Positions 1 to 11,544 of a stretch of 64,000 nt of DNA are shown piece after piece. A program made the translations under genes and the position numbers. Below the pieces are notes generated by a model that ran no database searches, was not told where the DNA came from, and worked only from the letters and a program-made list of their open reading frames with translations. The first letter of the stretch is position 1; each line of letters opens with the position of its first letter. The stretch comes from Vibrio rhizosphaerae (GTDB lineage: Bacteria; Pseudomonadota; Gammaproteobacteria; Enterobacterales; Vibrionaceae): positions 1,116,001 to 1,180,000 of the forward strand of contig NZ_AP024903.1 of the NCBI RefSeq assembly GCF_024347095.1. Direction: 5' to 3'.

Positions 1-439
1 CCAGACGATTGAGATCCGGTGTGAGGCAATTGACCAGACAGCCTTGTGTGGCTAACGCTTTAAACCATTTGGTATTTTCCTGCGCTTTGGTGAGTTTATT
101 GCCGATGACGACTAAGATCGTATCCGGATGTAACATGTCTCCCAACGCGAGGAGCTGTGCGGTTAACTGGGCATTCAGATTACCGTCCGGGAGCGTTAAT
201 TCGACCAATTGTTGGCTCGAAAACAAGCTGAACGCCTGAAAATGGTCGAAGACTTGCTGCCAATCCAGTGTACTGTCCGCCTGATAGCGGTAGATTTCAG
301 CAAAACCTCGCGCTTTGGCTTGTTGGGCAATGGTGAGCCGGGACTCTTGCAATAATAACGGTTCATTTCCGAACAGGAGATAAACCGGCATTAATTGATG
401 TTGCAGGTGTTCCGGCAATTTTTCCGCAAATATACGCAT
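1..439 (-). CDS. holA: DNA polymerase III delta subunit, N-terminal part (cut by window edge)
   Basis: The reading frame begins with ATG at 439 (MRIFAEKLPEHLQ...) and stays open to the left edge, so about 146 residues are visible. The segment GNKLTKAQENTKWFKALA matches the delta subunit of the clamp loader as I remember it from E. coli. Delta opens the beta sliding clamp during loading onto primed DNA. It lies 18 bp downstream of lptE on the same strand, the usual leuS-lptE-holA order. The C-terminal two thirds are outside the window. Confidence 0.9.
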   Translation of the reverse strand, partial: MRIFAEKLPEHLQHQLMPVYLLFGNEPLLLQESRLTIAQQAKARGFAEIYRYQADSTLDWQQVFDHFQAFSLFSSQQLVELTLPDGNLNAQLTAQLLALGDMLHPDTILVVIGNKLTKAQENTKWFKALATQGCLVNCLTPDLNRL

Positions 440-457
440 CAAAATCTCAGTCAGACT

Positions 458-1072
458 CTATTGGCTTGTCGTGTGCTGATCCGTTGAAACCTCAATGGTT
501 GATACATGACTCTTGTCACCTCCTTGATCTGACATTTTGCGCTGCCGTGAGGAACGTTCTGATAAAGTCAGGTCTGGTTTTAAACGGGCCATGAGGCGAA
601 TAATTTGAGATGAAGCAAGCTGACGCATCTCATCGATGAGCATGTTACTTTCCATTGATTTGGCCAGCGCTGTCAACGGGTTGTCCAGATAGCTGCGGGT
701 AACCGTTGTGGTGAATGTTTTGGTCCCTACGTCGGGCACGGTGACCCGGAATGTCGCATTGAGAGTCAGTTCTTTTTCCGCCGCGATCGTATTCTGATAA
801 ATAGACAGTGTTCTTGATGAAATCGTTTCGCTGACTAAATGTAAATTAGGAATATTTTCTGCCGGTTCAACGATCTCAATCTCATTCAGCCTGAGCCGGT
901 TTTTGACCATTCGGGTAAATTGACTGTATTGGTCATAACTGGTCACAGATAGCTTATCTAAAGCTTCGGGAACATCATAATCTCCCCGTAAATGAAAACC
1001 ACAGGCAGTCAACGATATCGTCAATAGTGTCAGGAAAACATGTCGTAGTAATGAGGGATGAAGTGAACGCAT
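458..1072 (-). CDS. lptE: LPS assembly lipoprotein LptE
   Basis: This is a 204-residue lipoprotein. The N-terminus is hydrophobic and ends in a lipobox, LTAC, with the lipidated cysteine at residue 24. The following GFHLRG segment is typical of LptE (RlpB). LptE plugs the LptD barrel in the outer membrane and helps place lipopolysaccharide on the cell surface. It sits between leuS and holA, as in other gammaproteobacteria. The C-terminal 40 residues are polar and rich in Ser, Thr and Gln, probably disordered. The 165-bp gap from leuS holds a long inverted repeat (listed separately). Confidence 0.92.
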   Translation of the reverse strand: MRSLHPSLLRHVFLTLLTISLTACGFHLRGDYDVPEALDKLSVTSYDQYSQFTRMVKNRLRLNEIEIVEPAENIPNLHLVSETISSRTLSIYQNTIAAEKELTLNATFRVTVPDVGTKTFTTTVTRSYLDNPLTALAKSMESNMLIDEMRQLASSQIIRLMARLKPDLTLSERSSRQRKMSDQGGDKSHVSTIEVSTDQHTTSQ

Positions 1073-1174
1073 TCGAGTCCTATTTTAATCAATTGTACAG
1101 TGGTCATTCCAAACGATCATTTGGTTGTTGAACAACCCATCGATGAAATAAAATCCTCTGTCCGTCAATCACGA

Positions 1175-1211
1175 GAGTCAGTAAACATTATAAATACCTG
1201 TTTACTGACTC
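1175..1211. repeat. Perfect 13-bp inverted repeat between leuS and lptE
   Basis: The arms GAGTCAGTAAACA (1175-1187) and TGTTTACTGACTC (1199-1211) are exact reverse complements around an 11-nt AT-rich loop. Neither strand has a T-run after the stem, so it is not a classical intrinsic terminator. It lies 26 bp after the leuS stop and about 100 bp before lptE. It could act as an mRNA processing or stability hairpin, or as a protein-binding site. Confidence 0.7.
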
Positions 1212-1237
1212 GTATTCAGTGATTTAGTTCATCACGA

Positions 1238-3811
1238 TTAGTTTGCTACAATGCTCAGTAGTTTACCCGGAACATAGATCACTTTGCGGATCGTCAGGCC
1301 ATCAATAAATTTCTGAACATTCTCGTCCTGAAGTCCCAAGCTTTCAACTTGTTCTTGAGAGGCATCAGCGGCAACGGTTAATTTACCACGTACCTTACCA
1401 TTAACTTGCAGAACAATCAGTTTTTCATCTTCAACCAGCGCTTTTTCATCGTAGGTCGGCCAAGGGGCATGATCGAGATCCGTACCGCCCAGTGCTTGCC
1501 ACATTTCAAAACAGATGTGCGGCGTGATCGGAGACAGCATCACCACAATGGCTTTGAGCGCTTCATCCAAAATGGCACGATCCTGAGGATTTTCCTGCGG
1601 CGCTTTACCCAATCGGTTCATCAGCTCCATAATTGCTGCAATCGCAGTATTGAATGTCTGACGACGTTCAATATCATCGGTGACTTTGGCGATGGTTTTA
1701 TGCACTTCCCGACGGAGAGCTTTTTGCGCATTGTTCAGGGATTGGGGTTCCACAGCCACGGCAACACCTTGTGTTGTGTGTTCAAGAACCAGTTTCCAGA
1801 CACGCTTCAGGAAGCGGTTTGCTCCTTCAACACCGGACTCCTGCCATTCCAGCGTCATATCCGCAGGGGAGGCGAACATCATAAACAACCGGACGGTGTC
1901 AGCACCGTATTTGTTAACCATTTCTTGCGGGTCGATACCGTTATTCTTCGACTTCGACATTTTGACCATGCCGGAATGCTCGACCTGACGTCCTTGCGCA
2001 TCAATCGCGGCGGTAATCCGCCCTTTGCCGTCACGCTCAATTTTGACTTCTGTCGGAGAAACCCACTCTTTGCCGCCTTTTTCATTCTGATAGCTGAATG
2101 CATCAGCCAGAACCATACCTTGACATAACAATTTCTTGAATGGTTCATCAGAAGCAAGATAGCCGGCATCACGCAGCAGTTTGTGGAAGAAACGTGAATA
2201 GAGCAGGTGCATACAAGCGTGTTCAATCCCACCGACATACTGATCGACAGGCAGCCAATAGTTGGCTTGTTCTGCGTCTACGATTTGATCTGCTTGTGGC
2301 GAGCAGTAGCGAGCGTAATACCATGATGATTCCATAAAGGTATCAAATGTATCGGTTTCGCGCAGTGCCGGCTGGCCGTTATAAGTCGTTTCAGCCCATG
2401 TTTTATCCGCTTTAATCGGACTGGTCACGCCATCCATCACAACATCTTCCGGAAGCCGGACCGGGAGTTGATCCGCTGGAACCGGATGGACTTCACCATC
2501 TTGTGTTGTGACCATCGGAATGGGGGCGCCCCAGTAACGTTGGCGGGAGACACCCCAGTCACGTAGACGGAAGTTGACGGTCTTGTGTCCTTTCCCTTCT
2601 GCTTCAAGTTTGGCGGCAATGGCATTGAGTGCTTGCTCGAAGTCGAGACCATCAAACTCACCAGAGTTGAACAAAATGCCTTTTTCGGTATAAGCCGCTT
2701 CCGAAATATCAAGAGTGCTGCCATCCGCCGGTTGAATAACAGGCTGGATATCTAAACCATATTTGGTCGCAAATTCGAAGTCACGCTGATCGTGAGCCGG
2801 AACTGCCATCACAGCGCCAGTGCCGTAATCCATCAGAACGAAGTTGGCAATGTAGATCGGCACTTCACGCCCGTTCAGCGGATGAATGGCTTTCAGACCG
2901 GTGTCGATGCCTTTTTTCTCCATCGTTGCCAGTTCGGCTTCTGCGACTTTCGTATTCCGACATTCATCAATGAACTGCTCAATCGTTGGATTATTTTTTG
3001 CTGCGAGGGCAGCCAGCGGGTGACCTGCTGCGATACCGACATAAGTGACACCCATCAAGGTATCCGGGCGGGTTGTATAGACTTCCAATGCACCATAGTT
3101 TGGCACGTCGAACTGCAACTCAACCCCTTCTGAGCGGCCAATCCAGTTACGCTGCATGGTTTTGACCATTTCCGGCCAGCCGTCCAGCGTGTCCAGATCG
3201 TCAAGCAATTCCTGAGCGTAAGCGGTAATTTTGATAAACCATTGTGGGATTTCTTTCTGTTCGACAGGAGTATCACAACGCCAGCAACAGCCATTCTCAA
3301 CCTGCTCATTGGCCAGAACAGTCTGATCGGTCGGGCACCAGTTGACAGAAGAGGTTTTTTTATAAACGAGGCCTTTTTCATAGAGCTTGGTAAAGAATTC
3401 TTGCTCCCAGCGATAGTATTCAGGCCGACAGGTCGCAAATTCCCGGTTCCAGTCATAACCGAATCCCAGTAGCTTCAACTGGTTCTTCATGTATTCGATA
3501 TTTTCATAGGTCCATGGTGCCGGTGCCGTTTTATTCTTGACCGCTGCATTTTCAGCCGGAAGACCAAAGGCATCCCATCCGATGGGCTGCATGACATTTT
3601 TACCTTGTAGGCGTTGAAAGCGGGAAATCACATCACCGATTGTGTAATTACGGACGTGTCCCATGTGTAGTCGGCCACTTGGGTACGGAAACATAGATAA
3701 ACAGTAAAATTTTTCTTTGGTAGAATCTTCTGTAACAGTGAATGTTTTGCTGTTTTCCCAATACGCTTGAACTTTGGGCTCAATTTCTTGTGGATTATAT
3801 TGTTCTTGCAT
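1238..3811 (-). CDS. leuS: Leucyl-tRNA synthetase
   Basis: The protein has 857 residues, close to the E. coli enzyme. The class I signature HMGH is at residues 49-52 and the KMSKS loop (KMSKSKNN) is near residue 620. Between them lies the CP1 editing domain, with the T-rich segment TTRPDTLMG near residue 250. It charges tRNA-Leu with leucine and hydrolyses mischarged products. It is first in the leuS-lptE-holA transcription unit and is divergent from the zinc-ribbon gene at 3933. Long open frames on the opposite strand are shadows. Confidence 0.98.
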   Translation of the reverse strand: MQEQYNPQEIEPKVQAYWENSKTFTVTEDSTKEKFYCLSMFPYPSGRLHMGHVRNYTIGDVISRFQRLQGKNVMQPIGWDAFGLPAENAAVKNKTAPAPWTYENIEYMKNQLKLLGFGYDWNREFATCRPEYYRWEQEFFTKLYEKGLVYKKTSSVNWCPTDQTVLANEQVENGCCWRCDTPVEQKEIPQWFIKITAYAQELLDDLDTLDGWPEMVKTMQRNWIGRSEGVELQFDVPNYGALEVYTTRPDTLMGVTYVGIAAGHPLAALAAKNNPTIEQFIDECRNTKVAEAELATMEKKGIDTGLKAIHPLNGREVPIYIANFVLMDYGTGAVMAVPAHDQRDFEFATKYGLDIQPVIQPADGSTLDISEAAYTEKGILFNSGEFDGLDFEQALNAIAAKLEAEGKGHKTVNFRLRDWGVSRQRYWGAPIPMVTTQDGEVHPVPADQLPVRLPEDVVMDGVTSPIKADKTWAETTYNGQPALRETDTFDTFMESSWYYARYCSPQADQIVDAEQANYWLPVDQYVGGIEHACMHLLYSRFFHKLLRDAGYLASDEPFKKLLCQGMVLADAFSYQNEKGGKEWVSPTEVKIERDGKGRITAAIDAQGRQVEHSGMVKMSKSKNNGIDPQEMVNKYGADTVRLFMMFASPADMTLEWQESGVEGANRFLKRVWKLVLEHTTQGVAVAVEPQSLNNAQKALRREVHKTIAKVTDDIERRQTFNTAIAAIMELMNRLGKAPQENPQDRAILDEALKAIVVMLSPITPHICFEMWQALGGTDLDHAPWPTYDEKALVEDEKLIVLQVNGKVRGKLTVAADASQEQVESLGLQDENVQKFIDGLTIRKVIYVPGKLLSIVAN

Positions 3812-3932
3812 CGATGATGTCCGATTATCTTGGATTTGTGAGTTCAGTTAGAACAGGTACGAATAGATCGACATAGAATACCTAAAGCGAGAGTACACAA
3901 CAATAGTCAATCTAGTTTGGAAGAGGTTTGTC

Positions 3933-4412
3933 ATGTCAAAACATAAATCGGGATATGAAACTCTGTTACAAGAGGTGATTGAAACCGTAAAACACAGTCC
4001 AGAAGGACTTCAGAATGCAATCGAAACTTCTGAGAAAGTCGTTCAGGCCGCGTCGGATATGACCAAAGATGAATTGGCATTGATCTCCGCCTATATGAAA
4101 GCCGATTTGCATGAGTTTGCGGAACATTACGAGGAAAGCAAGAGCGGCCCTTTTTCAGTGATGATTTCTAATTCAATCTGGGAGGCGCTCGCGTCGATTA
4201 CCGACAGAACGGTGGTCGAATGGACCGAACTGCATCATGAGCTCGAACATCAGGGAACCTACCAAGCCGGAGATGTGATTGGCCTTGGAGTGCTGGTTTG
4301 TGATCGATGTGGTCATAAAATGGAATATAACCACCCGACAGAAGTGATCCCTTGTATGTCCTGCGGTCATCAGCAGTTCAGCCGAGTGTCGGTTCGTCCT
4401 AAAGCATCATAA
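3933..4412 (+). CDS. Zinc-ribbon protein of the YbeL/DUF1451 family
   Basis: A 159-residue soluble protein. The first 110 residues look helical and charged. The C-terminus carries two CxxC pairs, CDRCGH and CMSCGH, about 20 residues apart, which should bind one zinc ion. This is the architecture of YbeL, which also sits near leuS in E. coli. The cellular role of the family is not known to me. An AGAGG sequence a few bases before ATG serves as ribosome-binding site. It converges with lnt, only 34 bp away. Confidence 0.85.
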   Translation: MSKHKSGYETLLQEVIETVKHSPEGLQNAIETSEKVVQAASDMTKDELALISAYMKADLHEFAEHYEESKSGPFSVMISNSIWEALASITDRTVVEWTELHHELEHQGTYQAGDVIGLGVLVCDRCGHKMEYNHPTEVIPCMSCGHQQFSRVSVRPKAS

Positions 4413-4446
4413 ATACTTGAGTTACTTTCTTCACTGTAATTTGTCA

Positions 4447-5961
4447 TCATTCGCGTGTGCGGGTGGTGACAAACCCGAAGCACAGACTGAACGCTATCCA
4501 GATATAAAGTGGCCATGAACCCAGCATGCGATAAGGGGTTTCTCCCTGTGTCGGCGTCAGCGTTACTTTGAGAACACCGGCTTCAAATTGTGGCAGTTGC
4601 TCGGTGATCTTACCCCGATAGTCCGTCACAGCCGTGACCCCATTATTGGTTGAACGAATCAGGGGAATGCCCAGTTCCAGTGCCCGCATTCTTGCGATTT
4701 CCATATGTTGGAGCGGTCCGATCGAGCGTCCGAACCAAGCATCGTTTGACAAGGTCAGCAGGAAGTCTGTTTGATCCGTAACATTTTCCCGAATTTGTTC
4801 GTTAAAGACGATTTCATAGCAAAGTGCGGCAACGAAAAAGCGACCGTTTGCCTCAATATTCGGCTGAATATAAGGACCCGGAGAAAATGATGACATTGGG
4901 AGGTTGAACAGTGGTGCCAGTGGGCGTAGCCATTGTTCAAACGGAACAAATTCACCAAATGGCAGGAGATGGTGTTTCTTATATTGGGGGCGGTCTGCGC
5001 TGGGGTACGCTGGTGTCCCCTGCCCGAGGGCGAGAATGCTGTTGTAGAAGGTTTGGCTATCTGGACGGGTTAATATACCGGTGAGCAGCGCGGAATGATT
5101 TTGTCGGGCAAGTTCATCAAGCGAACTGAGATATTCCGGTAGTTCGTGTTCAAAAGCAGGAATCGCGGCTTCCGGCCAAATGATAATATCTGCATCCCAG
5201 TTTTGTTGTGTGTAATCTGCATATTTCATCAGTGTTGGCCAGCGCTGACTGGGACGCCATTTCAGCGCTTGGTCGATATTACCTTGAACAAGGGCTATTG
5301 TTGTCTGACGCTCTGGTTGCGGGGCAACCCAGTGAACAGCATGCAAGCCAGCTGCGATGCCGTAAACACTCAATGGAGCAAGCAATATAAGCCATCGCCG
5401 CTTCAAGGTAAAATATGTCATTGCGGCAGAAATCAAGGCAACTGCCAGTGTGATCAGTTCGACGCCACCAACCGGGGCATAATTAGCCAGCGGCGTATCG
5501 ATTTGGCTATACCCAAGCCAAAGCCATGGGAATCCGGTAAATACCCAGCCCCGTAGCCATTCGCTCACGAGCCAAAGGGCAGGGATTACCAGCAAATAGC
5601 GGATAGCGGACTCTCGAGGAAAGAGTCGGTTCAGGATGTAACCAAACAAAGCCGGATAAAGTGCCAGATAAGCGGAGAGTAACCCCATCAGTAGAATACT
5701 GACCACTTTGGGTACTCCGCCAAACGTATCAATACTGACGTGAATCCAGTAAACGCCGTGACCGAAAAAACCGAGCCCCCAACATAATCCCAATAGGAAC
5801 GCTTGTTTGGCTGAGCGCTGAGATAGCAGGAGAAATAAAAAATACAGGGAGAAGCACGCCAGCGGCCACAGGGAATAGGGCGCAAAAGCAAATGAGCCGA
5901 TGGCACCAGAAAAAACGGCCATGAGTGGCCGTATAAAACGAGAATAGTTTGAATGAGACAT
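4447..5961 (-). CDS. lnt: Apolipoprotein N-acyltransferase
   Basis: The protein has 504 residues. The first 210 are strongly hydrophobic, with several membrane spans. A periplasmic nitrilase-fold domain and a final membrane helix near residue 485 follow. The catalytic triad is visible: Glu264 in IWPEAA, Lys329 before HHLLPFGE, and Cys381 in LCYEIVF. These correspond to E267, K335 and C387 of the E. coli enzyme. It transfers the third acyl chain to the N-terminal cysteine of lipoproteins in the inner membrane. It is last in the miaB-ybeZ-ybeY-corC-lnt operon, 48 bp after corC. Confidence 0.97.
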   Translation of the reverse strand: MSHSNYSRFIRPLMAVFSGAIGSFAFAPYSLWPLACFSLYFLFLLLSQRSAKQAFLLGLCWGLGFFGHGVYWIHVSIDTFGGVPKVVSILLMGLLSAYLALYPALFGYILNRLFPRESAIRYLLVIPALWLVSEWLRGWVFTGFPWLWLGYSQIDTPLANYAPVGGVELITLAVALISAAMTYFTLKRRWLILLAPLSVYGIAAGLHAVHWVAPQPERQTTIALVQGNIDQALKWRPSQRWPTLMKYADYTQQNWDADIIIWPEAAIPAFEHELPEYLSSLDELARQNHSALLTGILTRPDSQTFYNSILALGQGTPAYPSADRPQYKKHHLLPFGEFVPFEQWLRPLAPLFNLPMSSFSPGPYIQPNIEANGRFFVAALCYEIVFNEQIRENVTDQTDFLLTLSNDAWFGRSIGPLQHMEIARMRALELGIPLIRSTNNGVTAVTDYRGKITEQLPQFEAGVLKVTLTPTQGETPYRMLGSWPLYIWIAFSLCFGFVTTRTRE

Positions 5962-6009
5962 CAGCTTATTATTGTTTTGCTCGATAGAGGGTGATTACTG
6001 ATTATATTA

Positions 6010-6885
6010 CTATTCCTGAAACTCTTCTGAAACGGTTTCAATGTCAGGAATTGTGACTTGGAGCTGGACAACGCGCCGATTATCCGCACTGGTTACTTTG
6101 AACTGATAGTCAGCCAGTTGTACGACTTCGCCCCGTTCAGGCAGATGGCCGAATGCTGTCATCACTAGTCCGCCAACGGTATCCACTTCTTCATCACTGA
6201 AGTTGGCACCGAAGGTCTGATTAAAGTCTTCAATCGTTGTGAGTGCGTTGATGGAGAACGTATGCTTGCTAAGCTTACGGATATCTTGTTGTTCTTCATC
6301 ATCGGTCTCATCTTCGATATCGCCGACAATTTCTTCTAGGATATCTTCGATCGTCACCAGTCCTGATACGCCACCGAATTCATCGACCACAATGGCCATG
6401 TGGTAACGCTCTTCCCGGAACTCTTTCAGCAACCGGTCAACGCGTTTACTTTCAGGAACGATTACTGCCGGACGGATCACTTCATCAATATGAAATGGGG
6501 TACAGGTTGAACCGAGATATTTGAGCAGATCTTTTGCCAGTAAGATACCATCAACGTGGTCTTTATCTTCACTGATGATCGGATACCGCGAGTGCTGGGC
6601 ATCGGTGATAAGGGTGATTAATTTGTCGAGCGATGCATCCCGGTCAATGGTCACCATCTGGGAGCGGGGGATCATGATATCGCGAACCCGCATTTCAGAT
6701 ATCTGAATGACCCCTTCCAACATTGCTTTTGTATCGTGGTCGATCAGGTCGTTGACTTCCGAATCCCGGATCACTTCCACCAATTCCTGTCGATCTTTGG
6801 GGTCGCCTTGAAAAAGCTGACCTAAACGTCCAAAAAAGGACTTCCTACTCGGACCTTCAGAATTCTGCGAATTGTCTTCGTTCAT
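6010..6885 (-). CDS. corC: CorC/YbeX-type CBS-domain protein
   Basis: The 291-residue soluble protein has a CBS pair (about residues 65-190, including [14 protein letters not shown] and [20 protein letters not shown]) and a C-terminal CorC/HlyC transporter-associated domain (about 205-285). No membrane span is seen. It has been linked to magnesium/cobalt efflux with CorA and, as YbeX, to ribosome metabolism. The neighbours ybeY and ybeZ favour the second link. It lies between ybeY and lnt in the operon, as in E. coli. Confidence 0.93.
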   Translation of the reverse strand: MNEDNSQNSEGPSRKSFFGRLGQLFQGDPKDRQELVEVIRDSEVNDLIDHDTKAMLEGVIQISEMRVRDIMIPRSQMVTIDRDASLDKLITLITDAQHSRYPIISEDKDHVDGILLAKDLLKYLGSTCTPFHIDEVIRPAVIVPESKRVDRLLKEFREERYHMAIVVDEFGGVSGLVTIEDILEEIVGDIEDETDDEEQQDIRKLSKHTFSINALTTIEDFNQTFGANFSDEEVDTVGGLVMTAFGHLPERGEVVQLADYQFKVTSADNRRVVQLQVTIPDIETVSEEFQE

Positions 6886-6959
6886 TGTTACTCTATTCAG
6901 TCACGCTATCAGACGTGTGATAGCACACATCGTAGAACAGGGGATATGAAGAACCTGTG

Positions 6960-7424
6960 CTACTGTTTCTCTGCTAAATATGGGTCTTGATATCCCAATT
7001 TCAACATGATTTCTGTTTCGAGTGACTCCATTTCTACGGCTTCGTCATCGTCGATATGATCATAACCTAACAGATGAAGGCTACCATGTACAACCATATG
7101 CGCCCAATGAGCAGGTAACGGTTTATGCTGCTCATTGGACTCCTGTTCGACCACTTGACGGCAAATCACTAAATCGCCTAATAGATCCAGTGTCACCTCT
7201 GGTGGTGATTCAAACGGAAACGACAACACGTTTGTCGGTTTATCTTTTCCGCGATATTGACAGTTTAGTTGCTGACTTTCAGCTTGGTCAACAATTCGAA
7301 TCGTGACTTCTGCCTGAGCCTGAAACGGGGTAATTGCAGCCGTGAGCCAGCGGGAAAAATCCGCTTCGGAAGGGATGCCATCTGTCTCATCAACTGCGAT
7401 TTGCAAATCAAGTACAATACTCAT
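6960..7424 (-). CDS. ybeY: Endoribonuclease YbeY
   Basis: A 154-residue protein with the zinc-binding motif [11 protein letters not shown], giving ligands His113, His117 and His123. The conserved NVLSFPFE segment lies near residue 65. YbeY is a single-strand endoribonuclease involved in 16S rRNA 3'-end maturation and ribosome quality control. Its ATG overlaps the ybeZ stop by 4 bp (ATGA), so translation of the two is probably coupled. The length matches the family. Confidence 0.96.
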   Translation of the reverse strand: MSIVLDLQIAVDETDGIPSEADFSRWLTAAITPFQAQAEVTIRIVDQAESQQLNCQYRGKDKPTNVLSFPFESPPEVTLDLLGDLVICRQVVEQESNEQHKPLPAHWAHMVVHGSLHLLGYDHIDDDEAVEMESLETEIMLKLGYQDPYLAEKQ

Positions 7425-8518
7425 GACTGATCAGACTCCGGTACGGTAGGAGAGGTACCTTGTTGTTCTTCCGTCGCCCGGTTTTGTTGTATTTCACGGC
7501 GTCTGCGTTCGTACTCTTTGCGTTCTTTTTGATCCTGAGCTTCCCATTTCTCATAAGCATTGATAATCCGGGCAACCACAGGATGGCGAACCACATCATC
7601 AGCCTGAAAGAAATTAAAGCTGATTTCAGAGACTTCATTCAGTACTTCGACCGCGTGTCGTAGTCCTGATTTGGCGCCACGAGGCAAGTCAATCTGAGTG
7701 ACATCGCCGGTAATGACGGCTCTTGAGTTGAAACCGATCCGGGTCAGGAACATTTTCATCTGTTCGACGGTGGTATTCTGGCTTTCATCCAAGATGATAA
7801 ATGCATCATTGAGGGTCCGGCCTCGCATGTAGGCGAGTGGGGCAACTTCAATCACGTTTCTCTCAATCAGCTTTTCGACCCGTTCAAAGCCAAGCATTTC
7901 AAACAGGGCGTCGTACAGCGGACGAAGGTATGGATCAACCTTCTGACTCAAATCACCGGGGAGAAATCCCAGTTTCTCACCTGCTTCAACTGCCGGACGC
8001 GTAAGCAGGATCCGACGAATTTCTTGTCGTTCGAGTGCATCAACGGCAGCGGCAACTGCAAGATAGGTTTTCCCGGTCCCGGCAGGGCCGACACCAAACG
8101 TGATGTCATGGGTGACCATATTCATCAGATATTGCGCCTGATTCGGCGTTCTGGGTTTGATCATCCCTTTCTTCGTTTTAACGAAGACTTCTTTGCCATG
8201 CTCAAAAGTCGCTTCGGTGTGTTGTTCCAAAATACCGGACTCTTTAATCGCCAGATGAATCTGTTCCGGCTCAATATCAGGAATATGGCCTCTGACCGGC
8301 GCGGTATTCACATAAAGGGTTTTGAGAATATCAATGGCTGCTGTTGCCGTATGTGGTTTACCCACCACGGTAAAGTGCTGATTACGGTAATTGATTTCAA
8401 CGCCCAGGCGACGTTCAAGTTGTTTGATATTATCGTCAAACGGTCCACACAGACTTGCCAGGCGACGGTTATCGGATGGTTCTAGGCTGATTTCCAGTGT
8501 GATAATTTTATTACTCAA
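7421..8518 (-). CDS. ybeZ: PhoH-like ATPase YbeZ
   Basis: The 365-residue protein has an N-terminal KH-like segment followed by a PhoH-type P-loop ATPase domain. The Walker A motif GPAGTGKT is at residues 144-151 and a Walker B-like FIILDESQN is near residue 240. The C-terminal tail (about 325-365) is charged and low in complexity. The family is thought to act on RNA together with YbeY, a link supported here by the 4-bp gene overlap. It follows miaB after 70 bp. Confidence 0.94.
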   Translation of the reverse strand: MSNKIITLEISLEPSDNRRLASLCGPFDDNIKQLERRLGVEINYRNQHFTVVGKPHTATAAIDILKTLYVNTAPVRGHIPDIEPEQIHLAIKESGILEQHTEATFEHGKEVFVKTKKGMIKPRTPNQAQYLMNMVTHDITFGVGPAGTGKTYLAVAAAVDALERQEIRRILLTRPAVEAGEKLGFLPGDLSQKVDPYLRPLYDALFEMLGFERVEKLIERNVIEVAPLAYMRGRTLNDAFIILDESQNTTVEQMKMFLTRIGFNSRAVITGDVTQIDLPRGAKSGLRHAVEVLNEVSEISFNFFQADDVVRHPVVARIINAYEKWEAQDQKERKEYERRRREIQQNRATEEQQGTSPTVPESDQS

Positions 8519-8588
8519 TGTGACCTCTCATGTTGCCATCCCCGGGTTTCCGATTCTGACCGGAAACCGGATGGTAAATAGTTCGAGA

Positions 8589-10013
8589 TTAAGGGGTAAA
8601 CGTAGCCACTCCCAGTTCATTTTCTCGACGTGTCTTTTGGATCATTTCCAGTGGTGACATCACCACTCGTAGATCCATTTCCTGCTCGGTGCGGATTAAC
8701 TCACCGCGCAGAGAGTTCGGGAAAACATCGACAATTTTGACATCGACAAACTGACCGATCAGGTCGGCGGAGCCTTCAAAATTCACGACGCGATTGTTTT
8801 CGGTTCTGCCGCGTAATTCCATCAAATTCTTTTTCGACGGGCCTTCAACCAGAATACGTTGCTCTGTATCTAACATCAGACGCGAGTAGCGCATCGCCTG
8901 ACTATTAATGGTCTGTTGCAATTCATACAGACGCTCTTTTTTTACCGTCTCACTCAGATCACACGGGTAATCTGCTGCCGGCGTACCCGGGCGAGGAGAG
9001 AAGATAAAACTGAAGCTCATATCAAAATCTACATCCCGAATGAGTTTCATCGTATCCTGAAAGTCTTTATCTGACTCGCCAGGGAAGCCGACGATGAAAT
9101 CAGAACTGATTTGAATATTCGGACGGGCTTTACGGAGTTTACGGATGATCGATTTGTATTCAAGGGCGGTGTGTGGCCGCTTCATCATCGTCAGAATACG
9201 ATCCGAACCACTTTGTACCGGCAGGTGCAAGAAGCTCACTAATTCAGGGGTATCTTCGTAAACTGCAATAATATCATCGGTAAATTCTAACGGATGGCTG
9301 GTTGTGAAGCGGATCCGGTCGATGCCATCAATTGAGGCAACTAAACGTAACAGCTCTGCGAATGAGCAAATCTCACCATCGTGTGTGGCACCGCGGTAGG
9401 CATTCACATTTTGTCCGAGCAAATTGACTTCACGCACCCCTTGTTCGGCAAGTTGCGCAATTTCATACAGGACGTCGTCCATCGGACGGCTGACTTCTTC
9501 TCCTCGGGTATAAGGCACCACGCAGTAAGTACAGTATTTTGAACAACCTTCCATGATGGAAACATAAGCTGTTGCGCCATCGGCCCGAGGTTCAGGCAAA
9601 CGGTCAAATTTTTCAATTTCCGGGAATGAAATGTCCATGACAGGCGCTTCGGCAGATTGAGACTGCTTAATCATTTCTGGCAGGCGGTGCAGCGTTTGTG
9701 GGCCGAATATCACATCCACGAATGGTGCCCGCTCACGGATATGATCACCTTCTTGTGTAGCGACACAGCCGCCGACACCAATGACCACACCCGGCTTATT
9801 ATCTTTTAAGTTTTTCCAGCGACCTAATTGATGGAATACTTTCTCTTGAGCTTTTTCTCGAATTGAACAGGTATTCAATAGTAGGACATCTGCTTCCTCT
9901 GGTTCTTCTGTTAACTCATAGCCACTGGCTGCATTGAGTAGGTCGGCCATTTTAGATGAATCATATTCATTCATTTGGCAGCCCCAGGTTTTAATTAGCA
10001 GTTTCTTACTCAT
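8589..10013 (-). CDS. miaB: tRNA-2-methylthio-N6-dimethylallyladenosine synthase
   Basis: A 474-residue radical-SAM methylthiotransferase. The N-terminal domain carries Cys12, Cys49 and Cys83 for the auxiliary iron-sulfur cluster. The radical-SAM motif CSKYCTYC gives Cys157, Cys161 and Cys164. A C-terminal TRAM domain (about 378-441) should bind tRNA. It adds the methylthio group to i6A37 of tRNAs that read UNN codons. It is the first gene of the operon ending with lnt and is divergent from ubiF. Confidence 0.97.
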   Translation of the reverse strand: MSKKLLIKTWGCQMNEYDSSKMADLLNAASGYELTEEPEEADVLLLNTCSIREKAQEKVFHQLGRWKNLKDNKPGVVIGVGGCVATQEGDHIRERAPFVDVIFGPQTLHRLPEMIKQSQSAEAPVMDISFPEIEKFDRLPEPRADGATAYVSIMEGCSKYCTYCVVPYTRGEEVSRPMDDVLYEIAQLAEQGVREVNLLGQNVNAYRGATHDGEICSFAELLRLVASIDGIDRIRFTTSHPLEFTDDIIAVYEDTPELVSFLHLPVQSGSDRILTMMKRPHTALEYKSIIRKLRKARPNIQISSDFIVGFPGESDKDFQDTMKLIRDVDFDMSFSFIFSPRPGTPAADYPCDLSETVKKERLYELQQTINSQAMRYSRLMLDTEQRILVEGPSKKNLMELRGRTENNRVVNFEGSADLIGQFVDVKIVDVFPNSLRGELIRTEQEMDLRVVMSPLEMIQKTRRENELGVATFTP

Positions 10014-10311
10014 CTCACTTTCGCTCGTTTTGTCTGTCTGAATGCTTGGGAGCCTATGTCCCTAGTATATACTGAAATTACCGCACTAACGGTAAGCGGC
10101 GTATTGTACTGTTTTCAAAACCTGCTGACCAGTGTTTAACACCGATCACAATATACAATGAAAATAGCAATCCAATGTTCAGTGTGATTTCGGATGTCAT
10201 CGTCTGCTATATCTTTATTTTGACAGCGTAAATAAGACAAAATGGGTTCTCAAGATGACTGTGAGTCCGTACAATCGTCGTGGTCAGAATTAGTCATAAG
10301 TAGTCAGCATT
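10014..10311. other. miaB-ubiF divergent intergenic region
   Basis: About 300 bp separate the divergent miaB and ubiF genes and should hold promoters for both. I see no convincing operator, RNA gene or repeat. In E. coli a tRNA cluster lies near this junction, but no tRNA cloverleaf is recognisable here. Confidence 0.5.
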
Positions 10312-11469
10312 ATGGAAACATATCAAGTTGCTGTTGTCGGAGGTGGCATGGTCGGTGCCGCGTTAGCTTTGGGGCTGGCACAGCAGGGTAAAAAAGTTGT
10401 TTTACTGGAAAGTCATCAGCCACAGCCTTTTGCAGCCACACAGCCGATGGATGTACGGGTATCTGCTATCTCAATGGCTTCGGTTAAACTGCTTGAGTCA
10501 TTGGGCGTGTGGTCACAGATTGAGTCGATGCGGGTGTGTCCATACCGCCGCCTTGAAACGTGGGAATCTGCAGCGTGTCGGACCTGTTTTGATGCCGATG
10601 CGCTTGGATTGGCGCAGTTAGGTTATATGGTTGAGAACCGGATTATTCAGCTTGGTCTCTGGCAGGCATTTCAGCAACATCCTAATCTGACGCTGCAGTG
10701 TCCAACTCGATTAAAGCATATTGATTTTGGTGAGCAGAGTAACGACCTGCATCTTGATGATGGTCAGGTGATTCAGGCGCAGTGGGTGGTTGGGGCTGAT
10801 GGCGCTCATTCTCAGGTGCGTGATTTTGCCCAGATTGGTGTCACCGCATGGGATTATCGTCAGCACTGTATGTTGATTCATGTGAAAACTGCATTGCCAC
10901 AGCAGGATGTTACCTGGCAAAGGTTCTACCCCACAGGGCCGCGCTCATTTTTACCGTTGAACGGACATCAAGCTTCGCTTGTCTGGTACGATACGCCACA
11001 ACGCATTCGTCAGTTGAGTCAGCTATCTGCAACGCAGCTGGCACAGGAAATTCAAATGCATTTTCCTGAAGAGCTCGGTGAGATTGAGGTGGTCCAACAC
11101 GGTTCCTTTGCTTTAACGCGGCGTCATGCACAGCAGTATGTGGCCAAGCGATGCGTGTTGATTGGTGATGCCGCTCATACGATTCATCCGCTTGCCGGAC
11201 AAGGTGTGAATCTTGGCTTTAAAGATGTGGCTTGCCTGCTCAAGCAAATTTCAGAATCGAGTACACTCGAGGAAAGCGTTTTTGTGCGTTACGAACAGCG
11301 CAGAAGGCCAGATAATTTACTGATGCAAACAGGAATGGACATCTTTTATAAAGCTTTTAGTAACAGTCATACGCCAGTTAAAATCGTTAGAAATGCAGCT
11401 TTAAAACTGGCAAATCATTCTGGGATACTGAAGAAACAAGTGTTGCGTTATGCGATTGGTCTGTCATAA
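10312..11469 (+). CDS. ubiF: Ubiquinone biosynthesis C6-type hydroxylase UbiF
   Basis: The 385-residue flavoprotein monooxygenase has an N-terminal FAD-binding Rossmann motif (VVGGGMVGAALALGLA, residues 8-23). The second FAD motif VLIGDAAHTIHPLAGQG is near residue 285. It hydroxylates 3-methyl-6-methoxy-octaprenyl-benzoquinol in coenzyme Q synthesis. UbiH and UbiI are close paralogues; the position beside miaB favours UbiF. It is a single gene that converges with crr. Confidence 0.9.
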   Translation: METYQVAVVGGGMVGAALALGLAQQGKKVVLLESHQPQPFAATQPMDVRVSAISMASVKLLESLGVWSQIESMRVCPYRRLETWESAACRTCFDADALGLAQLGYMVENRIIQLGLWQAFQQHPNLTLQCPTRLKHIDFGEQSNDLHLDDGQVIQAQWVVGADGAHSQVRDFAQIGVTAWDYRQHCMLIHVKTALPQQDVTWQRFYPTGPRSFLPLNGHQASLVWYDTPQRIRQLSQLSATQLAQEIQMHFPEELGEIEVVQHGSFALTRRHAQQYVAKRCVLIGDAAHTIHPLAGQGVNLGFKDVACLLKQISESSTLEESVFVRYEQRRRPDNLLMQTGMDIFYKAFSNSHTPVKIVRNAALKLANHSGILKKQVLRYAIGLS

Positions 11470-11487
11470 CTGAAAATGAAATATAAA

Positions 11488-11512
11488 AAACGCTGCTTTT
11501 GGGGCAGCGTTT
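11488..11512 (-). terminator. Intrinsic terminator of ptsHI-crr, possibly bidirectional
   Basis: The stem AAACGCTGC/GCAGCGTTT has a 7-nt loop. Read on the minus strand it is followed by a run of Ts, as expected after crr. On the plus strand the T-run is short, so it would stop ubiF transcripts less well. Confidence 0.8.
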
Positions 11513-11544
11513 AGCAAATGAACATTCTCATGATGTTGTTGCGT

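Noticed and set aside
1406..2128. 240-codon plus-strand frame opposite leuS
   Set aside because: It lies fully inside a well-conserved gene, has no ribosome-binding site of note and an odd His/Phe-rich composition.
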